Positions 35,101 through 43,201 of a stretch of DNA of 64,000 nucleotides are shown here, piece after piece. A program made the translations under genes and the position numbers. The notes beneath the pieces were generated by a model. That model worked only from the letters and a program-made list of their open reading frames with translations. It was not told the DNA's origin and did no database searches. Every line of letters begins with the position of its first letter. The stretch's first letter is position 1. This stretch comes from Blastomonas natatoria (GTDB taxonomy: Bacteria; Pseudomonadota; Alphaproteobacteria; Sphingomonadales; Sphingomonadaceae). The DNA lies in NCBI RefSeq assembly GCF_003201955.1, contig NZ_QJJM01000003.1:124001-188000 (forward strand). Reading direction: 5' to 3'.

Positions 35101-37370
35101 CCATTGAGCGTCATGGTCCCGGCATTGTTCATCGTCAGCAGCGCACCCCGGCCGTCGACCAGGGCGCCGCCAAAGCCGTTGCCGCCGAACACGCCGTTGC
35201 CGCCCAGCCCGAGAGCCTCGATCTGCACCTGACCCTGAACCGTGACGGTGCCGCCCGGCGGCAGCGCAAACGCCGAAAGCGACAGCTGTGCGAGCCCCCC
35301 GCGTCCAGTCCCGCCTGTCGATGCCACGCCAACGCCGCTATTGCCACCGACGCCGGTCGCCTGAATTGTTAGATCCGATGCGAGGCTGAGCACGCCTCCA
35401 GTGGCAAAAATCTGTGCGAGCGCAGAGCCACCCGTGCCATTGCCTCCGTTGCCGTCGCTGTCATCGGCATTGCCGCCAAAACCGAAGCTGGTCAGCGTGA
35501 CGGGGCCGGTGGCGTTGATCTGGCCGCCTGTTCCGGCACTGAAGCCGATATTGCCGCCCAAGCCCGCACCGCCCGAGCCGGTGCCAAATGCGCTTCCGCC
35601 AAAGCCATCGGCGGATCCGAAGATGATGCCATTGACGGTAAGCGCATTGTTGCTGCCGCCGGCAACCGAAGCCCCCGAGTTGATCTGGACCGATCCGCCC
35701 TGTCCGATGCCGGCCGTGCCATTGCCGAAATTACTGCTGCCAAAGCCGTTGGCCGTGACCAGCAGATTGCCGCCAATCAGCATCGTCGAATTGTTGTCGA
35801 TCGTGGCGTTTCGGCCAGAGGTCACTATGACCGTTCCGCCTGTGCCGCTGTTGCTCGTTGTGCTGGTCGATCCGATGCTGCCCGCGCGACCATCGGCGCT
35901 GACGACCAGATTGCCTGCAATATCGAGCAGCGAGTTGCCGAACGAACGGACATCGGCGATACCGCCGACGCCTGCACCCACGGCTCCCCCGCTCAGATTG
36001 CCGCCGCCTTCGCCATTGGCAGTGACAAAGGCATTGCCCAGCACACGCACCGTGCCGCCTGCCTGTGCATAGAGCTGCGCATTGCCACCGGTCACGGACT
36101 GACCATCGGTAAGGCCCACCCTGTCAGCCGAAACGGTGAGGTCACGCGAGGCGATGATCTGGCCCGTGCCAAAGGCTGTAACGGTGGACTGGTTGTCGCC
36201 ATGAAAGCGCGCATCGCCCGCAAGGCTCAGCGTGCCGCTACCAACGGCCACATTGGTGAGAAACGAGGATGCGCCGTTGATTGCCGACGTGATCGTGCCC
36301 GACGAGATGAACAGGCTAGCCTGCTGCCCCGGATTGGCAGGGGCCTGATCGATGGTGTCGCCCGACACGTTGAAGCCCGACGACAGGATGATCGAATTGC
36401 CCTGCACGTCCGCTGCGCCCGCGATATCGAAGCCCAATGTGCTGCCGCCGCCGATCGCCATGGTGATCGCGTTGTTCTTCGGCACTGCCACCATGTAGAT
36501 GCGGTGATTGTCGCCGGCGCCGCTGCTGGCAGGGCCGGTGGTACTGCCGTTATGGGCGATGGCCGTGTTGCCTGCCGCCGCATCGCCATTGGTGCCGGTG
36601 GTCACCTGGATGTCGAACAGACCGTTGCCGGCAAAGGTGATCGTCGCGGCTTCCGCGCCGACATAGGCGGCCGAACCGTTGACGTTGACGCTGCCATTCT
36701 GGCGAATGATCGGCGACACCATGGCGACATAGCTGTTCTGCGGTGTCAGGGTGATCTGGGCACCGGTATCGACCTGGACATAGCTGGTCGCCGAGGCAGC
36801 GGGACCAAGCGTCAGCGCACCACCGGCGGTGATGAAGTTGCCGCTGCCATCGCGCACCGGATCGAGGCTGGTGAGCAGCAGGCCGCCGACATCGATGACG
36901 CCCGTCGATCCGATGACGATGCCGCCCGGGCTGTAGAAATAGACATTGCCGCCCGAAACCAGGCCCGCCCCGGTCTGCAACTGGCTGATGATCGTGCCAT
37001 TGAGCGCAATCGCACGATTGGGATCGTTGGGGATGATGCGGTTGAGGACGGTAAACTGGTTCTGGATGGTCGGGTTGTTGCGGAAGAATGCGGTGCGGCC
37101 ATTGGGCAGGAAGTTGATCACCCCGCCGCCGATAGCCGTGTCGTTGGTGGTCCAGTTGATCACCGCCTGATCGGTATCGACACGGATATTGTCGGTGCCC
37201 GGTGTCCGGTTGATGCCTGCCCCGCCCGAGACGACGGTCGGCGTACCCTCGAACGCCTGACCATGCGCAGGGCCGGAGCCGCCGATCGCCAAGCCGGTCG
37301 CGAGCGCGAGCGCGGATGTCGCCTTGGCCAGCAGGATGCGGCGGGCGGTCAGGGTGCGGTCGTAAGCCAT
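29139..37370 (-). CDS. Giant TpsA-type exoprotein (filamentous-haemagglutinin family adhesin)
   Basis: A protein of about 2743 residues. It has a long signal peptide (MAYDRTLTARRILLAKATSA and on to GPAHGQA) and then a TPS/haemagglutination domain with VINFLPNGRTAFF, VLNRIIPNDPNRAIALNG and VYFYSPGGIVIGSTGVIDVG. About residues 450-1500 are a glycine-rich passenger repeating units such as GTGGxGxGGxAxI; about 1500-2450 are serine/threonine-rich beta-helix repeats (ITAGTS, NLTSGNH). The only two cysteines I find are near the end (about 2635 and 2642, C-x6-C), followed by a Glu/Ala/Pro-rich tail. No toxin domain is visible. The start ATG shares one base with the transporter stop (TGATG). Confidence 0.9.
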   Translation of the reverse strand: MAYDRTLTARRILLAKATSALALATGLAIGGSGPAHGQAFEGTPTVVSGGAGINRTPGTDNIRVDTDQAVINWTTNDTAIGGGVINFLPNGRTAFFRNNPTIQNQFTVLNRIIPNDPNRAIALNGTIISQLQTGAGLVSGGNVYFYSPGGIVIGSTGVIDVGGLLLTSLDPVRDGSGNFITAGGALTLGPAASATSYVQVDTGAQITLTPQNSYVAMVSPIIRQNGSVNVNGSAAYVGAEAATITFAGNGLFDIQVTTGTNGDAAAGNTAIAHNGSTTGPASSGAGDNHRIYMVAVPKNNAITMAIGGGSTLGFDIAGAADVQGNSIILSSGFNVSGDTIDQAPANPGQQASLFISSGTITSAINGASSFLTNVAVGSGTLSLAGDARFHGDNQSTVTAFGTGQIIASRDLTVSADRVGLTDGQSVTGGNAQLYAQAGGTVRVLGNAFVTANGEGGGNLSGGAVGAGVGGIADVRSFGNSLLDIAGNLVVSADGRAGSIGSTSTTSNSGTGGTVIVTSGRNATIDNNSTMLIGGNLLVTANGFGSSNFGNGTAGIGQGGSVQINSGASVAGGSNNALTVNGIIFGSADGFGGSAFGTGSGGAGLGGNIGFSAGTGGQINATGPVTLTSFGFGGNADDSDGNGGNGTGGSALAQIFATGGVLSLASDLTIQATGVGGNSGVGVASTGGTGRGGLAQLSLSAFALPPGGTVTVQGQVQIEALGLGGNGVFGGNGFGGALVDGRGALLTMNNAGTMTLNGGVRMSSGGIGGSATTSGTGGSGNGTGGTTQIVASGTGGTINITGLVDIDANGAVFGSSLTGIDGGDGRGGAASISQELGGLITINGDAIVSATGTGDSNTGGGDGIAGSGFGGDARIVSNRDTVTITGNASVDARGTGGFNNGGIRAGNGTGGIANIGAGASGAAAGFATMSIGGNATVTADGTGGTSFGTGSGGDGFGGQAIIGAIEGGVIQIGSFVDATAQGFGGDAAGTGNLGGEGGGGAAQLFAGARAVVTVGGITAMNASGFGGSASAGANSGAAVGGFADVSNGTGNGQITLGQDVFLSSQGLSGNVVDGGGNAGTAAGGTSRMRASGTGSAITVNGNVFADAIAGTGSAVTGTIGDATGGIVDLSVGSGTLNITGAASLDASAFGGNSILTGNGGNATGGRTLVVNTNEGNGFITIAGDTTMVANGTGGTAQTGNGGTGTGGRNELGTINIQSTQTYGGIVSLTATGQGGSALLAGNGGAGIGGDSRFGSNNTQLRGGDVFISAIGRGGDGALGGNGGDATGGFALLISDTGLLAGLVDLDNVSLSVDAFGGAGGAGANGLIGGAGGAGGNATAGDIQAFGAAGNGVLDIGNLQISANGFGGAGGAGGTGSSGLGGAGGAGGNGIGGFNQFGTISSVTNGADNSGSALMLDVFSQAAGFGGSGGTGGSGSTGAGNGGAGGSGEGGRNALLVRGSRVALNNATLVSDGFGGNGGAGATSGAGGNGIGGTVGFLITDRFQIPANRGRLEANDLLGIAGGVGGSGSVAGQSLFARGSNVEVRNADAIVGSLVVNAVGNAPSAGPDVEDFIRVSDGFLNVAGSLTYVTPNRLSVLVSNGAVNAGTFGINTGDFVNDTVITSPTSLGTITAGAISLLSSNNVIVGANLATPGDFSAVASGAIILGNINAGGVIGMQGTSLQLGNLTSGNHVNLTSTSGGISAGVVTAADFIAMTAANGLTLSTATATNGYIDLLVNAGNMTIGNLTAGTYIVLDTRAGNMALGGIQSGEDTELSSTGSVSFADASTGLDFSVTALGDITGNSVNASGAIPTTSYSVGLLSQGGSIQVGNLTGARNIGLVAGGTISAGSLTSGENIVALGTGNILINGAVTTGTAADRYFYVGNTSMVASLGPDFDPTPLFALTPVRTAGNLVVNGPIQASNVLAGVGTAFSASGAITATGGRVGISANSIAAQAISSGLFTFLETTNGNLAVGNVSAGGAVTLQTSSGLLTSGTLTGSLVTVDGGGAVSIGGVTTTGAAQLRSRTASFASTGPITASLVNIGGTAVTLGNVTSTSSGISIGATGGNLGFGTLSSATSTQFNVAGSVTGGDITAGTSIGTIVTGDMTLGNLRTTGPGATSTGFSIGLGANGAIVTGTINSFGLLGIGSDDGLGNFGNASNITTGAITAGGTVLVRANQAIATGNISSTNEIRVRGGSITAGALNATNAVFAAAINGSLTTGNVSAGTNALLLASQNVTAGSIATGNPATGASGTVLVSGSSGISPTAAISAIDLNALLTATPVRAGGNVSIGAVSTGSLVAASTGTLSANSTITAGTRISLDAGGTAVFGGLAVAPTITISSGDIAFSANGGLGNANTGTITLTANRSGSIVIGGAGDNQSQQTGYTLDGSEISRIRAQSIVINAPNVSSTGTGVEIRALTLNGSTATSGTNLNGAEGSLTINTPGTIRVNGNAVFNAMAAANRVSLNAGRVEINADTGGIFLSGSSPGGVLSINANNIHVASASLLERLADNVNFVGRDTALSLPIAASRPDGVIQASTLQFTVGITLFIQNTGTSLLNAGFFGRVGSFQVTPRSSQQGSSSLIDLVIYGQLLDTGDLVRNGTSVRDLIFPRSTSSTGQDSGGPSGFTATSSINGCLLSAIACGGGGITEQSPTVISHAGPPPPTPAAEREAQQEQEEAEAAAEEAARGEAAPRKPIMPPVTIVNTRRLGVEPIIDEPVTSGGNPNLQLDQPLTDPLPDSGGQP

Positions 37371-39136
37371 CAGCGGGCTCCCCAGGGCAGAAGAAGAGTG
37401 GTGAGGGTGAACAGGATTCGCGGATCGGGGGTATCGTTGAGCAGGCCCGCCCGCTCGGTCGGGACCGCTACAGTCACGTCGAGCCTGAACCGGTCGCTGA
37501 TCCGCGCTCGCGCGCCGAGGCCGACCGAGCTCAACCGCTGCGGATCGCCGGGGCGGCCATCGTCCCAGGTCCACGCAACATCCATGAAGGCAAAGGGCTG
37601 GAACGAGAAATCCACGTCCTTGATCGGGCTGATCTGCGGGCCGCGCAGTTCGGCCTGGAAGCCGACGCCATCATCGCCGACGATCGTGCCCGGATCATAG
37701 CCCCGGCCGATGGTGAAGTTGCCGCCGGAATATTCCTCGAAGCTCAGCACCGGATCGAAGGCCAGCTGACCGCGACCGCGAATGAAGACCGACGCGCTGT
37801 CGCCCAGTGCCGCTTCGGCGGAAAGCTCGCCGCGGATCAGCGTCGATGTCGGGTCGCCATCGCCGCGCGTGGTCGGCGTGCGTACCAGCGCGCAGACGAA
37901 ATTGCACGGTTCGCTTGCCCCCAATATGTCCAGCCCCTGCCGGAACTCGAGCAGGCCTGCCATGCGCCAGCGCGGCGAGGCGCCATTGGCCATGTCGATC
38001 GCCTCCCCCGAAAGCTGGGCATAGGCGATGCGGATGCGGTCGCGCGACAGGGGACCGATGAAATCGATGTCCTGATTGACATAATCCATCCCGACCGTGC
38101 TGTAGAGAGACGCTGCCTGGCTGCGGAGCAGCGGATAGCGTGCCTCGACGCTGGCGAGCAGCGTGGTGGCGTCGATCCGGGCATTCACCCCGGCGGGCAG
38201 ATTGATGTCCGGCTCGGTCCAGGCATAGGTGAAGCGGCCAGCCAGGGTCAGTCCTTCGCTGCCCACGCGGAACTCATGCCCCGCCTGGACGATCTGCTGC
38301 TCCTGGAAATCGAGCGTCGAATAGGCCGAGACATAGGTGCGGTCGCCCATGCCGGTCAGGCCATAGAATTGCGCGCGCAATTGTGCACCATAGGGTCCGG
38401 CATCGCGCGCGGCGAGGTTCTGCACGTTGAGGTCGACCTCGAACGGCGTCCGGCGCACGGTCACATCGCCGATCAGTTCCCCGGGTCCCGTTCCGGCGGG
38501 CACCAGCGTCAGCCGGATGTCATATCCGGGCAGGTCGCGCGCCAGCAGCAGATAGCGTTCGGCCAGCTTCTGGTTGAACACGGTTCCCTCGGTCAACCGC
38601 TGCAGATAATTGGCGACCAGCTTCTCGCCCGCGCCTGCATCGCCGCGGACGCGAACCTGGGTCAGCTTGGCATAGAGCACTTCGAACTGCACGACGCCAT
38701 TGTCGATGCGCTGGGTCGGCACCTGCACGGCAGCGATATATCCGTCGCGGCGCAGCTTGGTGGCAACGGCGTCACGAATGTCGCACAAAACCGCCACCGG
38801 CTGTTCGGTCCCGATATACCGTTCATAGAGCGGGCGCAGTTCGATCGGGGCCACAGGGCCCAGATTGTTGAAGCGGGCTTCGCTCAGCGTCAGCTTGACA
38901 TTGGCATAGGCAGGGTCGGCCAGCGGGCAGGGTGCGCGTTCGATATCGCCTTCGACCGTGAGCCGCGCGGGCCTTTCGCTGCGCGACTGGACAGGGCGCT
39001 CGATTTCCTCGCGGGTGGGCGGGGAGGGAACGTTGATCTGCTGGGCCTGTGCCGCCGTCGTCCACAACAATCCGGCGCAGGTCGCAGTGCCCAGAATCAG
39101 CCGTCGCGTACGGAAAAAGCCAGTCGCCAAGATCAC
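37370..39136 (-). CDS. TpsB outer-membrane transporter (FhaC/ShlB/HecB family)
   Basis: A 588-residue outer-membrane beta-barrel that exports the neighbouring exoprotein. A signal peptide (LILGTATCAGLLWTTAAQAQ) precedes POTRA-like domains, the second around TQVRVRGDAGAGEKLVANYL. Barrel strands follow, and the conserved loop-6 type motif is FTIGRGYDPGTIVGDDG. It ends in LFTLTTLLLPWGAR. The start is GTG 39136, or TTG 39130, which has AGGGGG at better spacing. It is the first gene of a three-gene operon transporter-exoprotein-CHAT. The region upstream is shared with the divergent hisC gene. Confidence 0.92.
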   Translation of the reverse strand: MILATGFFRTRRLILGTATCAGLLWTTAAQAQQINVPSPPTREEIERPVQSRSERPARLTVEGDIERAPCPLADPAYANVKLTLSEARFNNLGPVAPIELRPLYERYIGTEQPVAVLCDIRDAVATKLRRDGYIAAVQVPTQRIDNGVVQFEVLYAKLTQVRVRGDAGAGEKLVANYLQRLTEGTVFNQKLAERYLLLARDLPGYDIRLTLVPAGTGPGELIGDVTVRRTPFEVDLNVQNLAARDAGPYGAQLRAQFYGLTGMGDRTYVSAYSTLDFQEQQIVQAGHEFRVGSEGLTLAGRFTYAWTEPDINLPAGVNARIDATTLLASVEARYPLLRSQAASLYSTVGMDYVNQDIDFIGPLSRDRIRIAYAQLSGEAIDMANGASPRWRMAGLLEFRQGLDILGASEPCNFVCALVRTPTTRGDGDPTSTLIRGELSAEAALGDSASVFIRGRGQLAFDPVLSFEEYSGGNFTIGRGYDPGTIVGDDGVGFQAELRGPQISPIKDVDFSFQPFAFMDVAWTWDDGRPGDPQRLSSVGLGARARISDRFRLDVTVAVPTERAGLLNDTPDPRILFTLTTLLLPWGAR

Positions 39137-39479
39137 CCCCTATAGCCTGTGCGGACACCGGAGGAGAACGGACCCTACCCATCACCCCGGACCGAATTTT
39201 CGTCTGCATTGCGCTTGTTGCGCATTTGCATTCCTGGGCGACCTTGGCTGTGTCTTAACTCACCCTGATTCCTGGGGCAACCTGCAATTCATCTCCCATA
39301 CAGAAAATGTCCAGACTTAACATATGCTTGGGCAAGCGAGACAGCACCGGCGGCTTTCCGCCTGCGACGTTGATTTTGTTAAGCATTTCCGAAGATTTGC
39401 AGATATGGCTTCGGGATTGCCGCCAGGCCGGGCCCTTGGCTGCTTCCCCTTCTGCCCGACTCGCGCTATGCGCGCGCCC
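39137..39479. other. Divergent promoter region between tpsB and hisC
   Basis: About 340 bases without a supported gene, placed between two divergent operons. A frame reading into hisC from 39324 lacks family-like sequence before the hisC start. I see no clear -35/-10 pair, riboswitch or long dyad. Promoters for both directions should lie here, but I cannot place them. Confidence 0.5.
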
Positions 39480-40580
39480 ATGACCAGCCAGCCCCAGCCC
39501 AAATCGTGGATCGCCTCGATCCATGCCTATGTTCCCGGCAAGTCGGTCGGCGATGATGGCCGCCCGCTCGTCAAGCTGTCTGCCAACGAGAACCCCCTCG
39601 GCACCAGCCCGGCGGCACTCGAGGCGCGGCGGCACGGCGCGGCGCTCGCGCCTTCGCTCTATCCCGATCCGGACAGCACCGCGCTGCGCGAGGCGATCGG
39701 CGAGGTCCATGGGCTCGACCCGGCGCGGATCGTCTGCGGTACGGGATCGGACGAGCTGCTCAACCTCGCCGCGCAGGGCTATGCCGGGCAGGGCGACGAG
39801 GTCGTCTATGTGCGCTACGGCTTTTCGGTCTATGATATCGCCGCACGGCGCTGCGGCGCGACGCCGGTAGTTGCGCCAGACAACTTCTATGCCACCGATG
39901 TCGATGCGCTGCTTGCCTGCGTCACCGATCGCACCCGCGTCGTCTATCTTGCCAACCCCAACAACCCCACCGGCACGCTGACACCCCGGGCAGAGATCGC
40001 ACGGCTGCATGCCGGGCTGCCGTCGGACGTGCTGCTGGTGCTCGACCAGGCCTATTCCGAATATCTGAGCGCCGAGGAGGACGACCACGGACTCGAACTG
40101 GCGCAGACCCATGACAATGTTCTGGTGACGCGCACCTTCTCGAAAATCTACGGGCTTGCCGGCGAACGCATCGGCTGGGGCTATGGCGCGCCCGGCATCA
40201 TCGATACGCTGAACCGCATTCGCGGCCCGTTCAATGTCACGCTCACCGGCCAGGCTGCGGCGCTGGCGGCGCTGGCGGACACCGATTTCGTCGTCCGCTC
40301 GCGCGAGCATAACGCCCGCTGGCGGCTATGGCTCGCGGGCGAGCTCGCGCAGCTCGGCAATCATGGCGTGACCGTGGTGCCCAGCCATGCCAATTTCCTG
40401 CTCGTGCTGTTCGAAGGCGCGGTGAGTGCCGAACAGGCTTATGCGGCTCTGATGCAGGCGGGCTATATCGTGCGCTGGCCCAAGGGGCAGGGCCTGGGCC
40501 ACGCGCTGCGCATCACCATCGGCGAGGAAGCGCACATGCGCGCCATTGCAACCGTGCTTCGCGATCTGGTCACCGCATGA
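39480..40580 (+). CDS. hisC: Histidinol-phosphate aminotransferase HisC
   Basis: A 366-residue PLP aminotransferase that transaminates imidazole-acetol phosphate; members in this gene order also make aromatic amino acids. The family start [10 protein letters not shown], the [13 protein letters not shown] block, the NPNNPTGT motif and the PLP lysine in [16 protein letters not shown] are intact. The start [20 protein letters not shown] is chosen by family form; ATG 39468 is also in frame, and neither has a strong ribosome site. It overlaps tyrA by ATGA. The hisC-tyrA pair is typical of alphaproteobacteria. Confidence 0.93.
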   Translation: MTSQPQPKSWIASIHAYVPGKSVGDDGRPLVKLSANENPLGTSPAALEARRHGAALAPSLYPDPDSTALREAIGEVHGLDPARIVCGTGSDELLNLAAQGYAGQGDEVVYVRYGFSVYDIAARRCGATPVVAPDNFYATDVDALLACVTDRTRVVYLANPNNPTGTLTPRAEIARLHAGLPSDVLLVLDQAYSEYLSAEEDDHGLELAQTHDNVLVTRTFSKIYGLAGERIGWGYGAPGIIDTLNRIRGPFNVTLTGQAAALAALADTDFVVRSREHNARWRLWLAGELAQLGNHGVTVVPSHANFLLVLFEGAVSAEQAYAALMQAGYIVRWPKGQGLGHALRITIGEEAHMRAIATVLRDLVTA

Positions 40581-41488
40581 GCCAGCCATTTGCGACCATC
40601 GCGATCGTCGGGCTCGGCCTGATCGGCTCGTCGATCGCGCGTGCGGTTCGCCAGGCGCTGCCCGATACGCGCATCCTGGGCTATGATCGCAGCGGCGATG
40701 TCTGCGCGCGGGCGCAAGCGCTTGATCTGTGCGATGGCTATCATGCCGAATTCGGCCCCGAACTGGCCGAGGCGCAGATGGTCATCCTGTGCGTGCCCGT
40801 CGGCGCAATGGCTGTGGCTGCGACGGCGATGGAGCCGCATCTGTCGGCGCAGACCATCATCAGCGATGTCGGATCGTGCAAGGCGAGCGTGCTTACGGCA
40901 CTGCGCTCGGCGCTGCCCCAGGCGGTCATCGTGCCGGCGCATCCGGTGGCGGGGACCGAAAATAGTGGGCCGGAATCCGGCTTTGCCTCGCTGTTCAAGG
41001 GCCGCTGGTGCATCCTCACCCCGGATGACCGCGCCGATGTGGAGGCATGCGGGAAGGTTGCAGCCTTCTGGCAGGCGCTGGGCGCCAATGTCGAGACGAT
41101 GGATGCTGCGCATCACGACCTCGTACTGGCGGTCACCAGCCACCTGCCGCACCTCATCGCCTATACCATCGTTGGCACCGCCAGCGATCTCGAGGGCGTG
41201 ACGCAGAGCGAGGTGATCAAATATTCCGCCGGGGGCTTTCGCGATTTCACCCGCATTGCCGCCAGCGATCCGGTGATGTGGCGCGACGTGTTCCTGTCGA
41301 ACAAGGACGCGGTGCTCGAGATGCTCCAGCGCTTTTCGGAAGACCTGTCCGCGCTGCAGCGCGCGATCCGCTGGGACAAGGGCGACGAGCTTGAAGCGCT
41401 GTTCACCCGCACCCGCGCCATCCGCCGCTCGATCATCGAGCAGGGCCAGGACGATGCGAAGCCCGACTTTGGGCGGACGCATCAATAG
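40577..41488 (+). CDS. tyrA: Prephenate/arogenate dehydrogenase
   Basis: A 303-residue NAD(P)-dependent enzyme of tyrosine synthesis (the TyrA/TyrC type without a chorismate mutase domain). The Rossmann motif is [17 protein letters not shown], followed by [21 protein letters not shown] and the active-site [17 protein letters not shown] with its His and Ser/Thr. The ATG overlaps the hisC stop. The C-terminal helical segment [11 protein letters not shown] is the usual dimerisation region. Whether prephenate or arogenate is preferred cannot be read from sequence. Confidence 0.93.
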   Translation: MSQPFATIAIVGLGLIGSSIARAVRQALPDTRILGYDRSGDVCARAQALDLCDGYHAEFGPELAEAQMVILCVPVGAMAVAATAMEPHLSAQTIISDVGSCKASVLTALRSALPQAVIVPAHPVAGTENSGPESGFASLFKGRWCILTPDDRADVEACGKVAAFWQALGANVETMDAAHHDLVLAVTSHLPHLIAYTIVGTASDLEGVTQSEVIKYSAGGFRDFTRIAASDPVMWRDVFLSNKDAVLEMLQRFSEDLSALQRAIRWDKGDELEALFTRTRAIRRSIIEQGQDDAKPDFGRTHQ

Positions 41489-41525
41489 GGCAAGTTGCTC
41501 ATGGACCGCGTGGCTTGAGACGCCC

Positions 41526-41716
41526 GACCCCGCTCAGCCTGAGCTTGTCGAAGGCCACGCGCTGCCTTTCCCCATGGCTCAACCGTTCTCCGGCGCAAGC
41601 CGGAGTCCAGGGGTGAAATCGCACTGCGATCGCTCTGGATTCCGGCTTTCGCCGGAGAGCGGTGCGATGAATTGGCGAGCCTTGGCGCGGGGCCTTCGAC
41701 AAGCTCAGGCTGAGCG
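41526..41716. repeat. Nested inverted repeat after tyrA
   Basis: Outer arms of 27 perfect bases: 41530-41556 (containing GAGCTTGTCGAAGGCC) and 41691-41717 (containing GGCCTTCGACAAGCTC). Inner arms include TTCTCCGGCGCAAGCCGGA (41586-41604) against the TCCGGCTTTCGCCGGAGA end near 41641-41658. CTTCGACAAGCTCAGG is a sequence scattered widely in sphingomonad genomes. It forms a long cruciform-like element between convergent genes and may also end their transcripts. Confidence 0.8.
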
Positions 41717-41729
41717 GTGCGGGGTCAGG

Positions 41730-43163
41730 TCACTCCCCCGCATCCGCGAAAGGCTCGGTCGGTAGCGGTGCCGGTGCTGCCCCATCTGCCGCGGCCGGCG
41801 CATCCGCCGCACCGCGGATCAGGTGGAAGCGTTCCTGCCGTCCGTCGAGATACGCCACCTTCTCGCCGTCGAAGAACATGTCCTCTTCGGTGCGGAAGGA
41901 GACGGCCTTGTCGCCCCATTCGGGCACGTTGTTGGTGACCGCGAGCTCGATCGACCAGGCAGTGTTGGCGCGGACCAGATAGCGCCCCGCCGGGCTGCTG
42001 TCCTGATTGTCCCAGAAGCCGATCGCCGGACCTGCGCCGTGCCCGTGAAAGCCGATCGGGTGCGAATAGATGCTCGGCTGATAGCCCGAGGAGATCGCTC
42101 TGGCGCGTGTAGCGGCGAGCAGGTCGTTGCCGGTCAGGCCGACGCGAAATTCGGACGTGAGCATGTCCTGCACCGCATTGGCGGCGGCCAGCCCCGCCTT
42201 CAGACCTTGCGGTGCGTCGGTCTCGCCGGGCTTGAGCACATAGGCGAGGTGCTGGGTATCGGTGTTGAGCCCGAGATAGGTGATGCCGAAATCGGTCCAC
42301 AGCATGTCGCCGGGCTGGATGACGGCATCGCCGGTCAGCTCGCCCGCCTCGCTGGCGCGGAAGATGTTGATCGAGGGATGGAACCAGGTCTTGAGACCCA
42401 ATGCGCTGATCTTCTCGCGCATCCACCATTGCACGTCCTCGGCCGTGGTCTGGCCCGGCGTGATCACCTTGTCGGACAGTGCCTCCGCTATGATCGCGTG
42501 CGCCAGCCGAACGATCGAAGGGTAGACCTCCATCTCCGCCGGAATGCGCGTTTCGAGCCAGCCGATGGCGAGCGGGCCTGCAGGCACGATGCGCTCGCGA
42601 TATTCGGGCGACAGCGCGGCAACGAAATCCTCGTGCTGGCTGTGGCTGAGGCCATCGGCGAGCGCGGTCTGCGACGAGATGTTGAGCGCGATCTTCTGCG
42701 GATTGCGCTCGGCGACGATCTCGGCCAGGCGCTTCCACTGGTCGGGCTGTTGCTCGGGCGTCCAGGCGGGAGCGAACATGCCGGCAAGGCCATAGCGGCT
42801 CACCGTCAGGCGTTCGACCGGCTTGCCCTCGCCAGGATCGAAGAACACCAGGATCGTGCGCCGCCGCGCGTGCATCGATCGTGCATCGAGCATGGTCGCG
42901 ACCACCGGGTCCTCGTCATATTCGCGGGCGATCAGCACCCACATGTCGACGCCCTGTTCGCGCATCAGCGCCGGAACGACGGTCTCAAGCCGCTGGGCAA
43001 GCCAGGCATCGCGCAGCTTTGCCTGTTCGCGCAACGGAAGCACGGCGGGATAATCGGGCGCTTCGGCCTCGGCCGTATTGCCCGGCGACTGGGCATGTCC
43101 GGGTACGGCAAGGGCAAGGCAGGCCGCAAGCGCAGTCGTCAGGATCGAGGCAGCAGTTTTCAT
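41730..43163 (-). CDS. Exported M24 family peptidase (Xaa-Pro aminopeptidase-like)
   Basis: A 477-residue protein with a signal peptide (SILTTALAACLALAVPGHAQ) and a pita-bread M24 domain. Metal ligands can be placed: Asp in GDMLWTDFGI and the second Asp in GLNTDTQHLAYV, His in YSHPIGFHGHG, and Glu in WSIELAVTNN and FRTEEDMFF. An N-terminal creatinase-like domain (DMWVLIAREYDEDPVVATML) precedes it. The substrate, possibly proline-containing peptides, is unknown. It is a single gene in the periplasm or secreted, convergent with tyrA across the nested repeat. Confidence 0.88.
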   Translation of the reverse strand: MKTAASILTTALAACLALAVPGHAQSPGNTAEAEAPDYPAVLPLREQAKLRDAWLAQRLETVVPALMREQGVDMWVLIAREYDEDPVVATMLDARSMHARRRTILVFFDPGEGKPVERLTVSRYGLAGMFAPAWTPEQQPDQWKRLAEIVAERNPQKIALNISSQTALADGLSHSQHEDFVAALSPEYRERIVPAGPLAIGWLETRIPAEMEVYPSIVRLAHAIIAEALSDKVITPGQTTAEDVQWWMREKISALGLKTWFHPSINIFRASEAGELTGDAVIQPGDMLWTDFGITYLGLNTDTQHLAYVLKPGETDAPQGLKAGLAAANAVQDMLTSEFRVGLTGNDLLAATRARAISSGYQPSIYSHPIGFHGHGAGPAIGFWDNQDSSPAGRYLVRANTAWSIELAVTNNVPEWGDKAVSFRTEEDMFFDGEKVAYLDGRQERFHLIRGAADAPAAADGAAPAPLPTEPFADAGE

Positions 43164-43201
43164 CGAGCGTCTCCGCTATCTTTGTCGGCCAAGACGCGTG
43201 C

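Noticed and set aside
32900-36000. CRISPR-like or tandem DNA array in the Gly-rich region
   Set aside because: The periodicity is at protein level, with variable unit length and degenerate DNA; the frame is open throughout.
37316-39145. 609-codon plus-strand frame opposite the TpsB gene
   Set aside because: Shadow of the barrel protein gene; it lacks a ribosome site and protein-like composition.
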